Below are positions 23,797 to 35,632 of a stretch of DNA of 64,000 nucleotides, one piece after another (the first letter of the stretch is position 1; every line of letters begins with the position of its first letter). The notes below the pieces were generated by a model, which did no database searches, was not told where the DNA came from, and saw only the letters and a list, made by a program, of their open reading frames with translations. Origin of the DNA: Polytrichum commune (lineage: Eukaryota; Streptophyta; Polytrichopsida; Polytrichales; Polytrichaceae); contig OX485806.1 in the NCBI GenBank assembly GCA_950295325.1, positions 20,398,001-20,462,000 of the forward strand, read 5' to 3'. A program made the translations under genes and the position numbers.

Positions 23797-24130
23797 CTTC
23801 TCGTAGGATATGAAACAGGCATGAGTGCAAGATGATTAGCAAATTCAAATCGTGCCCGTAGCCATTTGCCTCAAACATTTCAAAGTACATGTGAATATCT
23901 TATTTATCGAAGTGAAGAATCTTGTGCTCATTCAGTCATGTAGAACCCCCAATCATGTTGACTATTGAGCCCAGAATCGTTAGCACTCTTTAGGAACATA
24001 GTCTAATGTCTTTTAATCACATGTCTTTGATAACCGTTTTGAAATCCACACCTAACCACATACCACTCAATATAGGTGTCCAGGTTATTGCTGTGTTGGA
24101 GTTAGGCACGTCTACCTTGAGAGTTTACCA
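23797..24130 (+). repeat. Dispersed repeat family A, copy 3
   Basis: A nearly complete copy that ends about 100 bp before the splice acceptor of the first DA1-like coding exon. Landmarks are 'cacttctcgtaggatatgaaa', 'agatgattagcaaattcaaat', 'tgttgactattgagcc', 'catgtctttgataaccgttt' and 'aaccacataccactcaatat'. It closely matches copy 4 at 26240-26510 inside the same gene. Confidence 0.7.
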
Positions 24131-24252
24131 CTAGCCTAGGCTTGACTTTCATTCCGAACTCAATTCTCGGAAATCGGTTCGTTGAGCCCAAATCGACAAG
24201 GGTGGGAGCTCACATGTTATGTTCTTTTGTGCAGGGTGACGAAGCCATCAAG

Positions 24253-27200
24253 ATGAAGTGGTTCGAGAAGCTGTTTGGGCCTGCTAATTACCGCCAATAT
24301 GGCGAGAATGAATTCTATGAGTACTCCAGGAATCGGTCCTCTGAACCGTCACGAAGTGACCGTGACTCTGGATGGCACAGTACTGGTGCTAGTTCAAGTT
24401 ATGGGGGATGGCGAGGACCCTCCATATTCGAGGTAGGCTATCTCACAAACAAATTCTGTTTGAAGTGCTGGCTTTTATGGTACATCAACCTAGGATTTTC
24501 CCCTTTTCTTACAAGCTTTGAAATTTAATGAATAAAAGAGAATCACTCACCCTCTTCCAATGATTGTCTTTATTGCATCTTGGCCTTCACAAAACCAGAA
24601 GGCAATAATACGCTGGTGAGAAAGGTCTATAAATAGAACTCTAGGGTAGGTTGTGTTTATATTTTGTAGGAATCATGGAAGATTTGTAGTAAACTTTCAG
24701 AATTGCCCAAACGCTTCCAGTTACTGTCTTTGTTGCATCTTAGCTTTGGAAAATATCCAGAAGGCAATAATACATGTGACAATTCTCTAGAAACAATAAT
24801 GTATTATTATAATGGTGAAGTGCGAATCTTTCATGAAAGATTGATTGCATGATGAGAAAGATTTGGGAGAAATCAAAATCTAGCGTATTAGTTGTGTTTC
24901 TAAGAAATTTTAAGAACTATGAGAGATATTAATGCACCATGGATGCTAGAGGGTGGCTGAAACCCACAGCCTTGAGTTGGATCCCATGGGAGCTCCAAAG
25001 TTAAGTCACCTATGGTTGGAATATTACTTAGATGGGTAACCTCCCTAACACTTGATTTCCGATGCACGTTGCCACCTATGGTCCACCCAATCATAGAAGG
25101 AGTATCCAAGGGGCAATCATTGAATAATTTCAACCAACCGTGTACTAAGAATCTAGGGGCTTGTCCTTGAGGGAGATAAGTGCCGGTGAGTTGGTCTGCA
25201 TCTGTTCAAGGTGTTCACCTTCAAAAAGAGGTAGTAAACGTCGGGAACCCTCTGATTCTTGTAATCCTGTTCCGGGATTACATATATATGTAGACCAACT
25301 CACAAGTGAAGCAACACCATATGATTCACTCCGATGGCAACATCAAAGTCGTCTTTCTTCCTTTGGATGCTAGTATTCATGTCGTGTCACCCGATTTATT
25401 CCTTTTGTATTTATATAATATTTTTTCTGATGGTTAATCTTCGAACTGAAACATCTCTATTCAGGATCCATATGCCGACATGTATTCCAACCAGGGAGGG
25501 AGCCATAACCCGTACCAGGACATGAAATTCTTGCACCAGGATGAGAGGTTTGCACATTCATACGCGGACCTGTATGGTGCATTGCCTAGTGAGTCCAACA
25601 CCACCGGTCGGCTTATAACCCAGCCTCAATGGCGGACAAGCACTGAAGAGGTTGGGCTCGCCAACAAGGATGCCAACAAGGTTGCCAACAAGGATGCTGA
25701 CTCCTCAGATGATGACAGTAGTACGTGCCACCACTTAACTCCTTTCTCACACATGGCTCTCACTTGTCAGTCATTTACCTGGGATGTGAAGAATCGAAGG
25801 AGGTCTATTACCGGAGTGAATGAAAGCGATTTTACTGCCGGTTAGGAGCTTAACATAGGTGTCCGATTAAGGAAGCTAACTGAATTAGTTTCATCTACCT
25901 TGCACTTGTTGAAACACTGACCTTGAAGGTTTCAATAAGACTTTGTAAAATCATGTACGTAGTGGTCAAGCCTTGCTTAGCGATTATGCTGACATGCCTA
26001 GTCTTGATTGGAGGAAGTACATTCTCACTTGTAATTGATGATCATGTCATGGCTTGAACATTATGTCTGGTAAATGGACACGTGCAGTCCAAACATCGGT
26101 TTTAGTAGGTCTTTAGTATCTAATGGATTATGATAATGATGAGGTAGGTTGGACGCTTATTACAACCCTTGGTAATAGGGCTCCTTGCATCCATCACCTA
26201 GTTCCCAAAGGTTTGCATCTAAATAGATATGTCTAATTTGGATACTTTTCTCACTCGACCCACTTCTAGTAAGATACAAAACATGCAATTAGTGCGAGAT
26301 GGTTAGCAAATCCAAATCGCACTCCCAACTATGTTGACTATTGAACCTAAATTAGTTACCATATTATGAGCACGTAGTCCAATGTCTTTTAAACATATGT
26401 CTTTTTGGTGTCTGTTCTTAAATCCAAACTTAACCACATACCATTCGACTTTAGGTTTCCAAATTACTGCTATAATGTTGGAACTAGGCATGTCTATCTT
26501 ACATCAATGGACAATATAGATGGCATATAATACTGGAGATAGCAGATCATCATCTAGGCTTGAGTAGCAAAATCTGTTATGAAACTCTTGCCAAATTCGG
26601 TCCTACTTGAGATTCCAACTGATTGTAACAAATGGAACCAATCTTACAATCAAGCAGGCTTGCTAATGTGTGGAAGTTGGTTTGTTCTCAGGCAGAGATG
26701 ATGATGAAGAGGACGAGTCTGATGAGGATGAGGATTTATCTAAAGCTTTGCATGAAACTTTGAATCTCAAATACCCACCTCCATATGGCACTTCCAACAT
26801 TGCACCCGCATACACCCCAAGCATGACACCTGCACTAAGGTTTGATAAATTAATAACCTTTAGTACAAAAAAAATTCCATGTGTTTGTTTGAAGTCTTGC
26901 AAATGTAATGATTTTTTTTAGCACATCACTAAACTATTTTATTCTAATTAAAGAATACCGTCAATGCATTCAAGTTCATCCGCTCCAGTCTTCAGATGGT
27001 GAAAATCCTGTGAAAAATTTATCTCCTTGTGCTGAATCCAATGAGCGCTGACAAACGAAGAGGTGTTATTATTCTTCAACACCAATCTGTTTATTTCATA
27101 TTAAAATGATGTTTCTGTTATGGTGTCCAGGTCAGCAGGGATTTCTTCATGTGCAGGATGTCATCGGCCACTTGGCTTTGGAAGGTTTTTGACGTGCTTG

Positions 27201-30200
27201 AACCAAAATTGGCACCCAGCTTGCTTCTGCTGCTGTCACTGCAGTAAAGCCATTGTAGACCGTGAGGTATGCAATTTACCTACTCATGTTTCCAATCACT
27301 CCAAAGATTAATGGGGTAATTGGATTAGTAAGTTCTTGTCAAAATTTCTGTGAAGATATCTGTTACAGATTTTCTAGTACACAGCATATGCTGCTGCTTA
27401 ATGTTTCTTCTATGTATCCTGGCTCTGAGTACCGTAGAGGCAGCTCTGTTTCATCTTTACTAATGCCCGAATGTAGTTTCCACATAGGATTCATACGTGC
27501 CTCAACCAATGTAAGATTGACACGTGAAAAAACTGGTGGGAAATCTAATTATATTTTGTCAGAATAGAGAGCCCTCTACATTAGTTTCAAGGTACTCAAG
27601 AGAGAGGATACAGACATTTTTTAAAGGATAGTGAGAAATCTGCACACTGGATGTGGATTTTAGGTAGGCTGCGTGACGGTATACAGCTAACATCATTTAT
27701 TCTGTTTCTGATTAGTGCACAAAGTATGAAATTGGATTAATGAGTTGTTGAGTTGCTAATCTACGTCCTTTTGTGCAGTTCTCTGTGCAAGGAAACGAAC
27801 CATATCATCGAGGCTGTTACAAAGCGCTCTTCCACCCGAAGTGCGAGATCTGCAATATCTACGTAATCCTCTCTGGCTTTCAATCTCTCATTTGTTTTTT
27901 GTTTTTAATTTTTTTTGGGAGTTGTTGTTGTTGTTGTTGTTGTAGCACACAACACATTTACCCGATAAGACTTTGAATTGATGCTGCTTGACTAAGGATA
28001 TGAAACTGATGTTTTATTTGAGTAGGACTTTAATGTGGTCTATTTACAACGCATTTTGAGTGACATGATAAAATGCTAAGTTTAAATATTGAACTGATTC
28101 ACATTCTCGTCAAGAGGCAAGATCAACTTGTACACTTGAAGTAAGCTGGCCAAATGATACCTTAGTTGGAAGCTGATTGAGGGTCACAAGTATTAATTAA
28201 TACTTTACAATATCTGACTGTAAATTTGTTCTAGTGATCAATGGTTGAAATAGCAGCAGCTTTAAAAATTAAAAAATCGGGCTGCTTGCAGATCCCTCCA
28301 AACGGTCAAGGGTTGATTGAGTATCGGTCGCATCCATTTTGGAATCAAAAGTATTGCCCCTCGCATGAGAAAGATGGCAGGAAGCGTTGCTGTAGCTGTG
28401 ATCGTATTGAGGTATGGTGTTCCTTGCCTATCTACAATGTATGTGGCCCATTTGTGGGCACTTCCGACTCAACAGAAATTTTTTTGTTGGATCGGATCAA
28501 GAATTGTCTCATGATCCAGTTAGCAATCGCGATGATTCATGAAGATTGTGGTTTCAAGAATCAAAATCGGAATTGAGATGCAAAAGCTATAAGAGGTCAA
28601 GCTGAAAATTCTCTTTTTCTCCTTGAGTGATCTCATAGGCACTCCCAATTGTGTCAATAACTCAACCTAGAATGCTTATATAATACTTCTGAGCACATCG
28701 CCCAATCTCATTGCAACACATGTCTTTTTGATGTCCATTCTTAACTGCAAGCCTTGCCATATACCACTTAAATAGAGATGTTCAATCAAGAGGAGTGACC
28801 ACAGAAAGACCAAATTAAAAATGTTCTAGGATATGCATGAAATTGTTTAAAGTATTTTCAGTTGTAGAATAAGAAACTTATTGAGCTGAGACGAGGGTAG
28901 GGATAATAGACATCTTCATTTTAGCTGGGCTCATAGCAACCGAATACGTAGCAGATTAGAAATTAGGAAAAGGATTAATAATTCTCCAAGCCCTAAGGAG
29001 ATTCTGGAAATTGAGCTGTTTGAGAAGGATGCCACCACTAAGTATTGAATTGAATTGAATTGAACATATTGCAGCCGACGCATGCAAAGTACATAGCCCT
29101 GGAAGATGGAAGGAGGTTGTGTTCAGAATGCAATGAAACTGCTGTAATGGATACCAAGGATTGCCAACCCCTCTTCAAGGAAATTCTGAAATTCTACAAA
29201 AACCTGGGCATGAACATCGAGCAGCAAATTCCCATGCTTCTGGTGGAGAGAGAAGCTCTCAACAATGCCCGAGAGGTTGAGAAAGACGTAAGTTGCCACT
29301 CTCCCTTCTCTGTTTTTCCTCTCGTTTACCCACTTCTTTTTCTTTAATGTTTTATTCTTAGTTACAAACGAATCGTTTTATTTCATTGCCAAAAACAACA
29401 TACAAGGTCAGTAGGACCTGAAACTGAGAGGGACAGCTCCGTGGGGTGCATGCGGTAAAATCAGAGAACCCAACTCCTTCATATGTCACATATCTCAATT
29501 GTGACACATGACCACCTTGGTAGCAAAGTTATTTCTTGGTTTTGTTATTCAATAGTAGGGCGAGACAAAATGGCTGAATATGAGTGTACCTCTACAGTAT
29601 ATAGCTAAAGGATACCTTTTTCAGTCAATTTTCAGTTGACACTAAGCCCCGAATTAGACTAGCAATTGAGATGCAATTACCGCAAACATATAGGGGGAGG
29701 CTTTCAACATGAATGGACAAAGATACACTTGTATGCTTTCCGAGTAGATTAAGGTTCTCTAGAGGTACAGTAAGATTGCGTTACATGTTTGTGATGGAGA
29801 AGTGCATTTAATCCTCAAGATTATGCATGGGACAAAATTTCTTTGCGATCTTGGTGACGATGGTTTCTTGTTATGTTTTGTGCAGGAACACGTTCATGCT
29901 CCAGAAACTCGAGGGCTGTGTCTGTCAGAAGAGCAAACCATCACTACAGTGAGTAAATTGTTGCAAACTTGACGTGTATGCGCGAGTAAAATCTTGTGTT
30001 CTTATTGTTGTGGCTTGAGTCAGAAACATGGCACCCTATCATTTCCATCAAGATAGACGTGGCTAAATCAATTCCCACTCAAATTTTAGAAATCCATCTA
30101 TCCAAATCAAGCAGTGTCTCTTGAGGTTTTAGGGATTACGGTTATGATCTAGATAGGTCCCATAAATTTACCACTGACGGTGGAGGGTTGGCTTGAAACA

Positions 30201-31921
30201 GGTGTTTGGTAATAGCCCAGATGCTCATGGAGGTTATCCCGAACATCATGAAACAGAAGTCAAGAAGTTGACACGGCATTGCGAGGTGACAGCCATTTTA
30301 ATTCTGTATGGCCTACCAAGGTAAGCTAACTTTCACTCAAATTCTCCAATTTGCATGACATTAATTAAGAATTTTAAAGAATGATATATACTACTTAGGG
30401 TGAGTTTCTATGTCTGTCAGTGATCCACTAGATTTTAGATAATAGTGAGTTGGAAATGTTCTCATGAAGATAACAAAGACAACCAACCGATCACAATCTA
30501 GTTGCCTACCAGGATGTGTAGGACCATGACCATGAGCCACCAGACTTCTATGGGACCATTATACACTTAATATAACAATAGTTGCTTGACACATACGAAC
30601 ACTACCCCATCAGATTTCACCTACATTTATCCCTATTCCCATCGAAGTTTGGTGGGCGAGCAACACACGTGAAAACTCATCCTTAGAGCCACATGCATAG
30701 GGATGCAAAATTGATCTCAATCATGTATTTTCCTCAAAAACAATTGGAATGATTGATCTCATATTGTGTAAGTTAGAGGATGTCCTCAAATGGTTGGTTG
30801 CTTTAAATTTATGTTGACAAGGATGTGGGTGTTGCAGGCTCTTGACAGGGTCCATTTTAGCACACGAACTCATGCACGCATGGCTTCGTCTGGATGGTAA
30901 GAATGCTAAACACCTTCTAGGTTGTCGTCTTTCCACACTCAGAATGTTATTTAGACTTTTGGTTAGGACACTTTGGAGGAAGACATGGATTTTTCATTTC
31001 CTATAGCAACTCCTCACCATGGACATCATCAAGTATAGCAATTTCTATGGTCACTTGAATGATTCTCTCAATAATCAGTTTTCAAAGTTTCTTTAGGTCA
31101 CTTTCAGATCATGCTCATGTCACACTTTAACCTACATACATATCATAAATCTTTATTTTCTACATTGTTGAAGCAAATTATCAAGAGAATTCTCAAAGAT
31201 TGACTTTCCAGGCATTTTCAAGGCAAGAACGCATGCCCATTCTGTCCACAAAGCCTATATGCTTTCCAAATCCTCATTGCCCACCAATTATTAAGAGAGT
31301 GAGGCAACTGATCTTTAAACCCCCTTTCTACTCTCAAGAATTGAGGGTTCAAGGATTTTAGAGTGGTGTTTCTCTCTCTCTCAAACATTTGTGGATAATG
31401 AAGATGTATGACATGGGGACTCTGTGAGAGGAGCATGTGGCATCGGCCCCATAAACCTAGAAAGCTTAATATTATTTAAAGAATGAACCTACAATGACCA
31501 TAGAAGTTGCTGTTAGATACTTAAAATTCACACATGAACATGGTTTGCATGACTTTCTTCTGATTCTATAAACATTTGTTTTTGTATACGTCCAGGCAAT
31601 TTTCCAAACCTGGAGAACGATGTAGAGGAAGGCATCTGCCAAGTGATAGCACATATATGGCTTCGAAGCGAGCTCGAATTTAAGTCCAGCCGAAAAACTG
31701 CAACTGCAAACGCAACTGCAAATACAAACACACACGCAAATGCAAATCTGTCATATTCTGCTGCCAGCAAACGCTTGGGAGAATTCTTCCTACACCAAAT
31801 TGAGACCGACGCGTCACCCGTGTATGGTGATGGGTTCCGATCTGCATACGCAGCTGCCTCTAAATATGGGCTTGTGAAAACGCTTGCACATTTGAGGAAA
31901 ACTGGCCGAATTCTCGGCTAA
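24253..31921 (+). CDS. DA1-like: DA1-like LIM-domain ubiquitin-activated peptidase (11 coding exons)
   Basis: Coding exons by GT-AG boundaries and frame: 24253-24432, 25465-25720, 26692-26839, 27131-27266, 27779-27862, 28292-28411, 29075-29287, 29886-29948, 30202-30320, 30838-30896 and 31596-31921, giving about 567 residues (Arabidopsis DA1 has 532). The start MKWFEKLFG matches the family start, and an acceptor at 24233-24234 implies an upstream untranslated exon. Residues 155-172 are acidic with one UIM-like helix ([10 protein letters not shown]). LIM finger 202-253 keeps all ligands ([17 protein letters not shown]). A second finger spans 262-293 (CEIC to CPSH), then CCSC and LCSEC. The zinc peptidase motif HELMH is at 449-453, followed by VEEGICQV. 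Family knowledge: DA1 proteins are activated by ubiquitylation, cleave growth regulators and limit organ size. By memory the peptidase part looks closest to DAR2/LRD3. All key residues are intact, so it is probably functional. Confidence 0.93.
24433..25464. other. DA1-like intron 1 (1032 bp), with local duplications
   Basis: Donor GTAGGC at 24433, acceptor TTCAG ending at 25464, phase 0. A segment of about 60 bp, recognisable by 'tgtcttt.ttgcatctt' and 'ccagaaggcaataatac', occurs at 24556 and again at 24714. A short inverted repeat, GTGAGTTGGTCTGCA near 25187 with its complement near 25291-25305, encloses about 90 bp. The 5S-derived relic lies between them. Confidence 0.7.
24941..25073 (+). 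pseudogene. 5S rRNA-derived relic inside DA1-like intron 1
   Basis: The block reads like a worn plant 5S rRNA gene in order and spacing: a GGATGC start, GGATCCCATgggAgCTCC about 40 bases on, then AAGTTAAG (the A-box part of the internal promoter), a 'GGttGGAaTAtTACTtAG' match, GATGGGTaACCTCC (C-box) and a 'GATGCACG' end. The length fits about 120-130 bases. In plants, such sequence outside rDNA occurs in the LTRs of Cassandra TRIM retrotransposons, or as isolated 5S pseudogenes. I did not find a second LTR, so it is either a solo remnant or a pseudogene. The changes in conserved bases make a functional 5S gene unlikely. Confidence 0.75.
25721..26691. other. DA1-like intron 2, with repeat family A copy 4 at about 26240-26510
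   Basis: Donor GTACGT at 25721, acceptor CTCAG ending at 26691, phase 1. The family A copy has 'cacttctagtaagatacaaa', 'gagatggttagcaaatccaaat', 'atgttgactattgaacc', 'catatgtctttttggtgtct' and 'aaccacataccattcgac'. It is in the same orientation as the copy just before exon 1. Confidence 0.7.
28585..28830 (+). repeat. Dispersed repeat family A, copy 5 (3' part), in DA1-like intron 6
   Basis: Landmarks are 'actcccaattgtgtcaataactcaacctagaa', 'gagcacat', 'cacatgtctttttgatgtccattctta', 'ataccactta' and 'gttcaatcaagaggagtgacc'. Only the 3' half is present. It closely resembles the copy at 33650-33810. Confidence 0.6.
30398..30682. mobile_element. Tourist-like MITE family E, copy 2, in DA1-like intron 9
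   Basis: A 285-bp element with exact TTA duplications at 30395-30397 and 30683-30685. The left end GGGTGAGTTTCTATGTCTG and the inverted right end GGATGAGTTTTCACGTGTG are imperfect inverted repeats. The interior is colinear with 14170-14571: 'cc.ctagat..tagataatag', 'cacataCgaacactaccccat' and 'ttcccat.gaa.tttggtgggcgag'. It sits in the 517-bp intron 30321-30837 and leaves both splice sites intact. Confidence 0.85.
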
Positions 31922-33649
31922 AATCGTTCAAGGAAAAAGCCAACCACATGTGCCGACTCCTCAATGTGTCAAGTGATATTTGTATCTTGTAATCAATACC
32001 TTTCTTTCACACACTCAGCCTTTTCCCACAGAAGAAAACTTCCCTTTCTCTACTTATTATTTATCTGTAGTGAAGCAAATCCAGACAGTGTGTCATATTC
32101 GCCTGGTGGACACAGTACTATAGGTTTCTCACCTTCCAAATTACTACTTGGTGACATTAATTTAGACTAGATTAGGTTTTCAAGGATATCCTGGCCCCAT
32201 TATTTGTTGTGAACAATCAAAGCTTTCTGAGGGTCCACTTGACTCTCATCAAACTGAAGAGATGTAGGTACCTTGTAGCCTTGCCGAACTTTTGTGCCAG
32301 GCCGAAATCTTTACAATTATGCAATACAAGCATATGAGAGGTGACATTTAATTAGGCTATTAGGTGCTGTCCATCTGTTTAAAATGCTGGCTTTTCCGTA
32401 GACCCCATCTTCATAACTAGTAGCCCATGGACAAGGAGACTCCTCAATATTCAGGGCTTACTCCTTCAAGAAGCCGACATTTCGATCTATCTATCTAGCT
32501 AGAGTCTATTTAGGTGCGGTTTGCAGTAGGAGCAGGGCCACCAAAATGTAGGAGAATATTCACAGTGAATAGGCAGTAGAAAAGTGTGACATACTGCAAG
32601 TTTGGAGGAGTTTATGTGGTACAAATCACCCAACCATGAGCTATGGAGAGGGAGGCTTGACAGCAACAAACATGAAGGTGAAGAAGACATACCACTTAGA
32701 ATGACCTCTTGCTTCCCTCGTGTCCGCTTCTATAGCCCCTAAACCCTAAACCCCTGCCTCTAGTTTTTATTTCAAATTGGAGAATTTCTCAATCCTGTTC
32801 ACATTGGACCACTTCTACGTATTGTGGTTTAACCCCATTCACATGGAAGCTCTGCGTGTCACAAAAAGGAGAATTTCGAAGGAACATGCTGAAGGAATCC
32901 GAACTGCGACAACTTATTGTGCTTAGCATTTTCCTTGTGGAGTGCGTTCAAGTGGAGTGAGGCCCAAGGGACATTACTTGAATCCTGTTTATAATATGGC
33001 GTCAAGAGGAAGCAATATCCATTTTCAATCAGCTCAGACTAGGTGCTCTTTAGACTTCTCAAAGAGATTGGTAACATTACCGGACTCTTCCAATGTAAAA
33101 AGGTCAGAGGTGCATTCAAGCCTCACATTGAAACGTGTTTTTTTTTATTGAAAAACCTAAGAGCACTGAAATGCATCCAGTCACAATTTGAGACATTTTT
33201 CAGTTCTGCTAATTAGGGCTGCTTATGAACGTGAGAGACAACTTATGGCCGATGGAGTTGCCTACATAGTTATGACAAAGTGTTATCTGGTTTTATATAG
33301 TTCATGTCAGAACTCAATGTCAAGGTGCAAGAGAATTGTGAGATTGTGAAGTTGTTTACAAGAAATTGCAGTAAGTTCCAGATGTGAAATGCAAACAAAG
33401 ATCCTCCCAAGCGCTGCCACTCCCTAAGCCCTAAAAGCGAGGATTCTTTACCTGCTGTTGCAAACCTTTATGCAATCTTGTGAGGAACTCACTTGATGTG
33501 TAATATTTATGGGTGTTTATAAGGTATGTGTACTAGCCTTATTGTAAACACGTTCATCTCCACATACAACTTTCATCATTTGATCAAATTGAGAATTTTC
33601 TCAGCTGTTGAGCAATTGCAAATCACGAGGACTGGCATTTCAGGTTTTG
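31922..33649. other. 3' flank of the DA1-like gene
   Basis: The DA1-like 3' untranslated region should lie here. No canonical AATAAA is obvious in the first 200 bases. Telo-box-like CCCTAAACCCTAAACCCC lies at about 32738-32755. The short frames have no recognisable motif. Confidence 0.4.
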
Positions 33650-33810
33650 AACTCGGAGTTCAGATATGAAAGATATAGGAGGTCAATGTGAAGATGCTCT
33701 TTCTCTTCAAGTCATCACATAGACCCTCCCAATTGTGTTCACTATTGAATCTACAATAGTGTTTATATTTCGAGCACATAATCTAATCTCATTATAACCC
33801 TTGTCTTTTT
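33650..33810 (+). repeat. Dispersed repeat family A, copy 6 (3' part)
   Basis: It shares 'agaggtcaa.g.gaa.at.ctctttctc.t.aagt', 'ctcccaattgtgttcactattgaa.ctaca', 'gagcacataatctaatctcat' and 'ttgtctttttt' with 28585-28750. It breaks off before the last third of the family. Confidence 0.55.
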
Positions 33811-34430
33811 TGTGTATGCAAACAAAACAACATTAGATAGGCATTAAGTACATTAAGATAGGCCATTTTCTTGGAAAATCTTTTTAGTATGACATTTGAG
33901 GCCAAAGTATCATATTACTGAAAATATAACATTCAGATAATACGACAAGTTCTTGTGTAACCAAACGCATCTTAATAAAAGTGGGAGAACAATAGAGTTA
34001 TTCATAAAGCAAAGTAGATGAAATCAAAGGTTTTGTCCCAAACCTTGGGTTTATGAGAATTAAAACAAAGTCACTCAAGTTTTCTTAATGTTTAAATTAT
34101 CATCCAAAAGGAGTGTTGTCAAGCTATTAGAAACCAATTTCTTTAGTTTGTCCTACTAAGATGAGTGAGCCAAGCTATCCTTGCATAAGCTGATCTAAGA
34201 TTTAGGTCAACAGGTCTCATGTGCGTACTCTTTTTTAAATCCTCAAATTCTCAAAGAGGAGGTCCCAAAACTTGAACCCAACTTTTAAAATAGGCTGCAA
34301 AACACAATGAGCTAGCAAGCTCTTAGTAGAAAGTTTCCTCAAAGAAGGATCAAACGCACGATTTGGTCCTTTACGGATAACCCTAGCATATCCCAAAAAT
34401 TGATTAGATCAAAAGAAAATTACATCCCCA
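33811..34430. other. Gene-free AT-rich stretch
   Basis: No frame of note on either strand and no repeat recognised. Confidence 0.4.
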
Positions 34431-34439
34431 CAATGGAGC

Positions 34440-35240
34440 TTGAGTTCTTGCAGTTTTTGCAGTTCATCATGCAGACTGCTCAAAGCTGAAAATGTTTGCA
34501 ACCGTAAAAATACAGAGATGGTCGTCGCAGAAGCATTTGGAATGTCGCTTAGCACATGTCAGTGTTTGAATGCCGCCGCAACCCCAACGTCGAAGTATAC
34601 TGAACTATGCACACCGCTGCTTTGCAGCTCAAAATCTTGTCTCTATGACTCGTTGTTGGACGGCAATGAATATCATGATCACAAGTCTTCCAGAGTATCG
34701 AAAATCATCACCGGTCCAAAATCGTTCCTAAATAAGTGATTTGCGCGATCTTTTCTGATGAATCCTCATCATTCTTTCTTTCTACTGTACATGGCAACAA
34801 TGCACATCAATAAGTTGATAAATGAAGGTGAATTTTGGAGCCTCGATCTGCCCCCGGAGGATGATTGTGAAATGTCATGTTCCTCGGTAATCATGTGTCG
34901 AAAAAATTCATGTCGAGGATGCAGACGACAGGCATCGATCGCTGCAAAAAAAACGACGAGAGATCATCACCCCGGGCGTCTTGGTAAGGAGTCTGATGTT
35001 GGCGTTGAAGAGAAAAGAGCATTTTGGTTTGACAGTGGCGTCGCAGAACTTGAGCTGGAAGGATTATGTAGTTGCTCTCCGAAACCTCCAGGCAAAAATT
35101 TTCCCGCCGTCAGGTCAAATTCCATTTCCTTTCGGAGGAGAAGCACGCAAAATACTCGCGTTATGGTGATTCAAACGTGTGAAGTCTGCTGCTGGAGTTT
35201 CTCAGGTCGGCTGCCAGACATAGAAACTGCGTGTTAGTTC
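34440..35240 (+). other. Unresolved coding-like stretch, cysteine/serine-rich frames
   Basis: Two consecutive frames in the same register on the + strand (34440-34739, opening with TTG and not ATG; then ATG 34758-35237, 159 codons) are separated by a single TGA and six further codons. Base composition is clearly richer in GC than the flanks. The second frame has a CRKNSCRGCRR stretch and a C-terminal SSSFSG-like end. From 34981 a second + frame of 62 codons also looks protein-like (for example KEHFGLTVASQNLSWKDY). I do not recognise either product. It could be a small gene with an intron, a broken gene or a transcribed non-coding unit. Confidence 0.25.
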
Positions 35241-35632
35241 TAGCAAGGAGGATAATACGAATAGGATTTCTTTCCTCTCTCAAGTGTAAACTTAAAAGAC
35301 CAAAATATTATTAAGTATGCATGAGCACTGCTTTCTTTCTTTCTTGAAGTATTTTTGAAGGCGAAAGCTGTTAGCTGGATAACCTCATTACCTTGCACAA
35401 TAAGAAGTCTGTCGGGGGGAGATCAGCGTCGACATGGTACAGTATCTTTGGCTCGGAAATCTTGTCTTTCCTGCCAGTGATGCGTCGCACGGTGTTCCTG
35501 GCGAAGCGCTTCACACTCTGTTTCGAGAAAAAGTTCCTCAAGGCCTTGCTTACCGAAACCTGCTTGCCATACAGAATAATCTCAGTATCTACATCGTCGA
35601 AAAACTTCAATACGCATCAAGAATGCTGCGAA

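Noticed and set aside
24941-25073. Functional 5S rRNA gene
   Set aside because: Too many changes at conserved positions and a lone copy inside a protein-coding intron.
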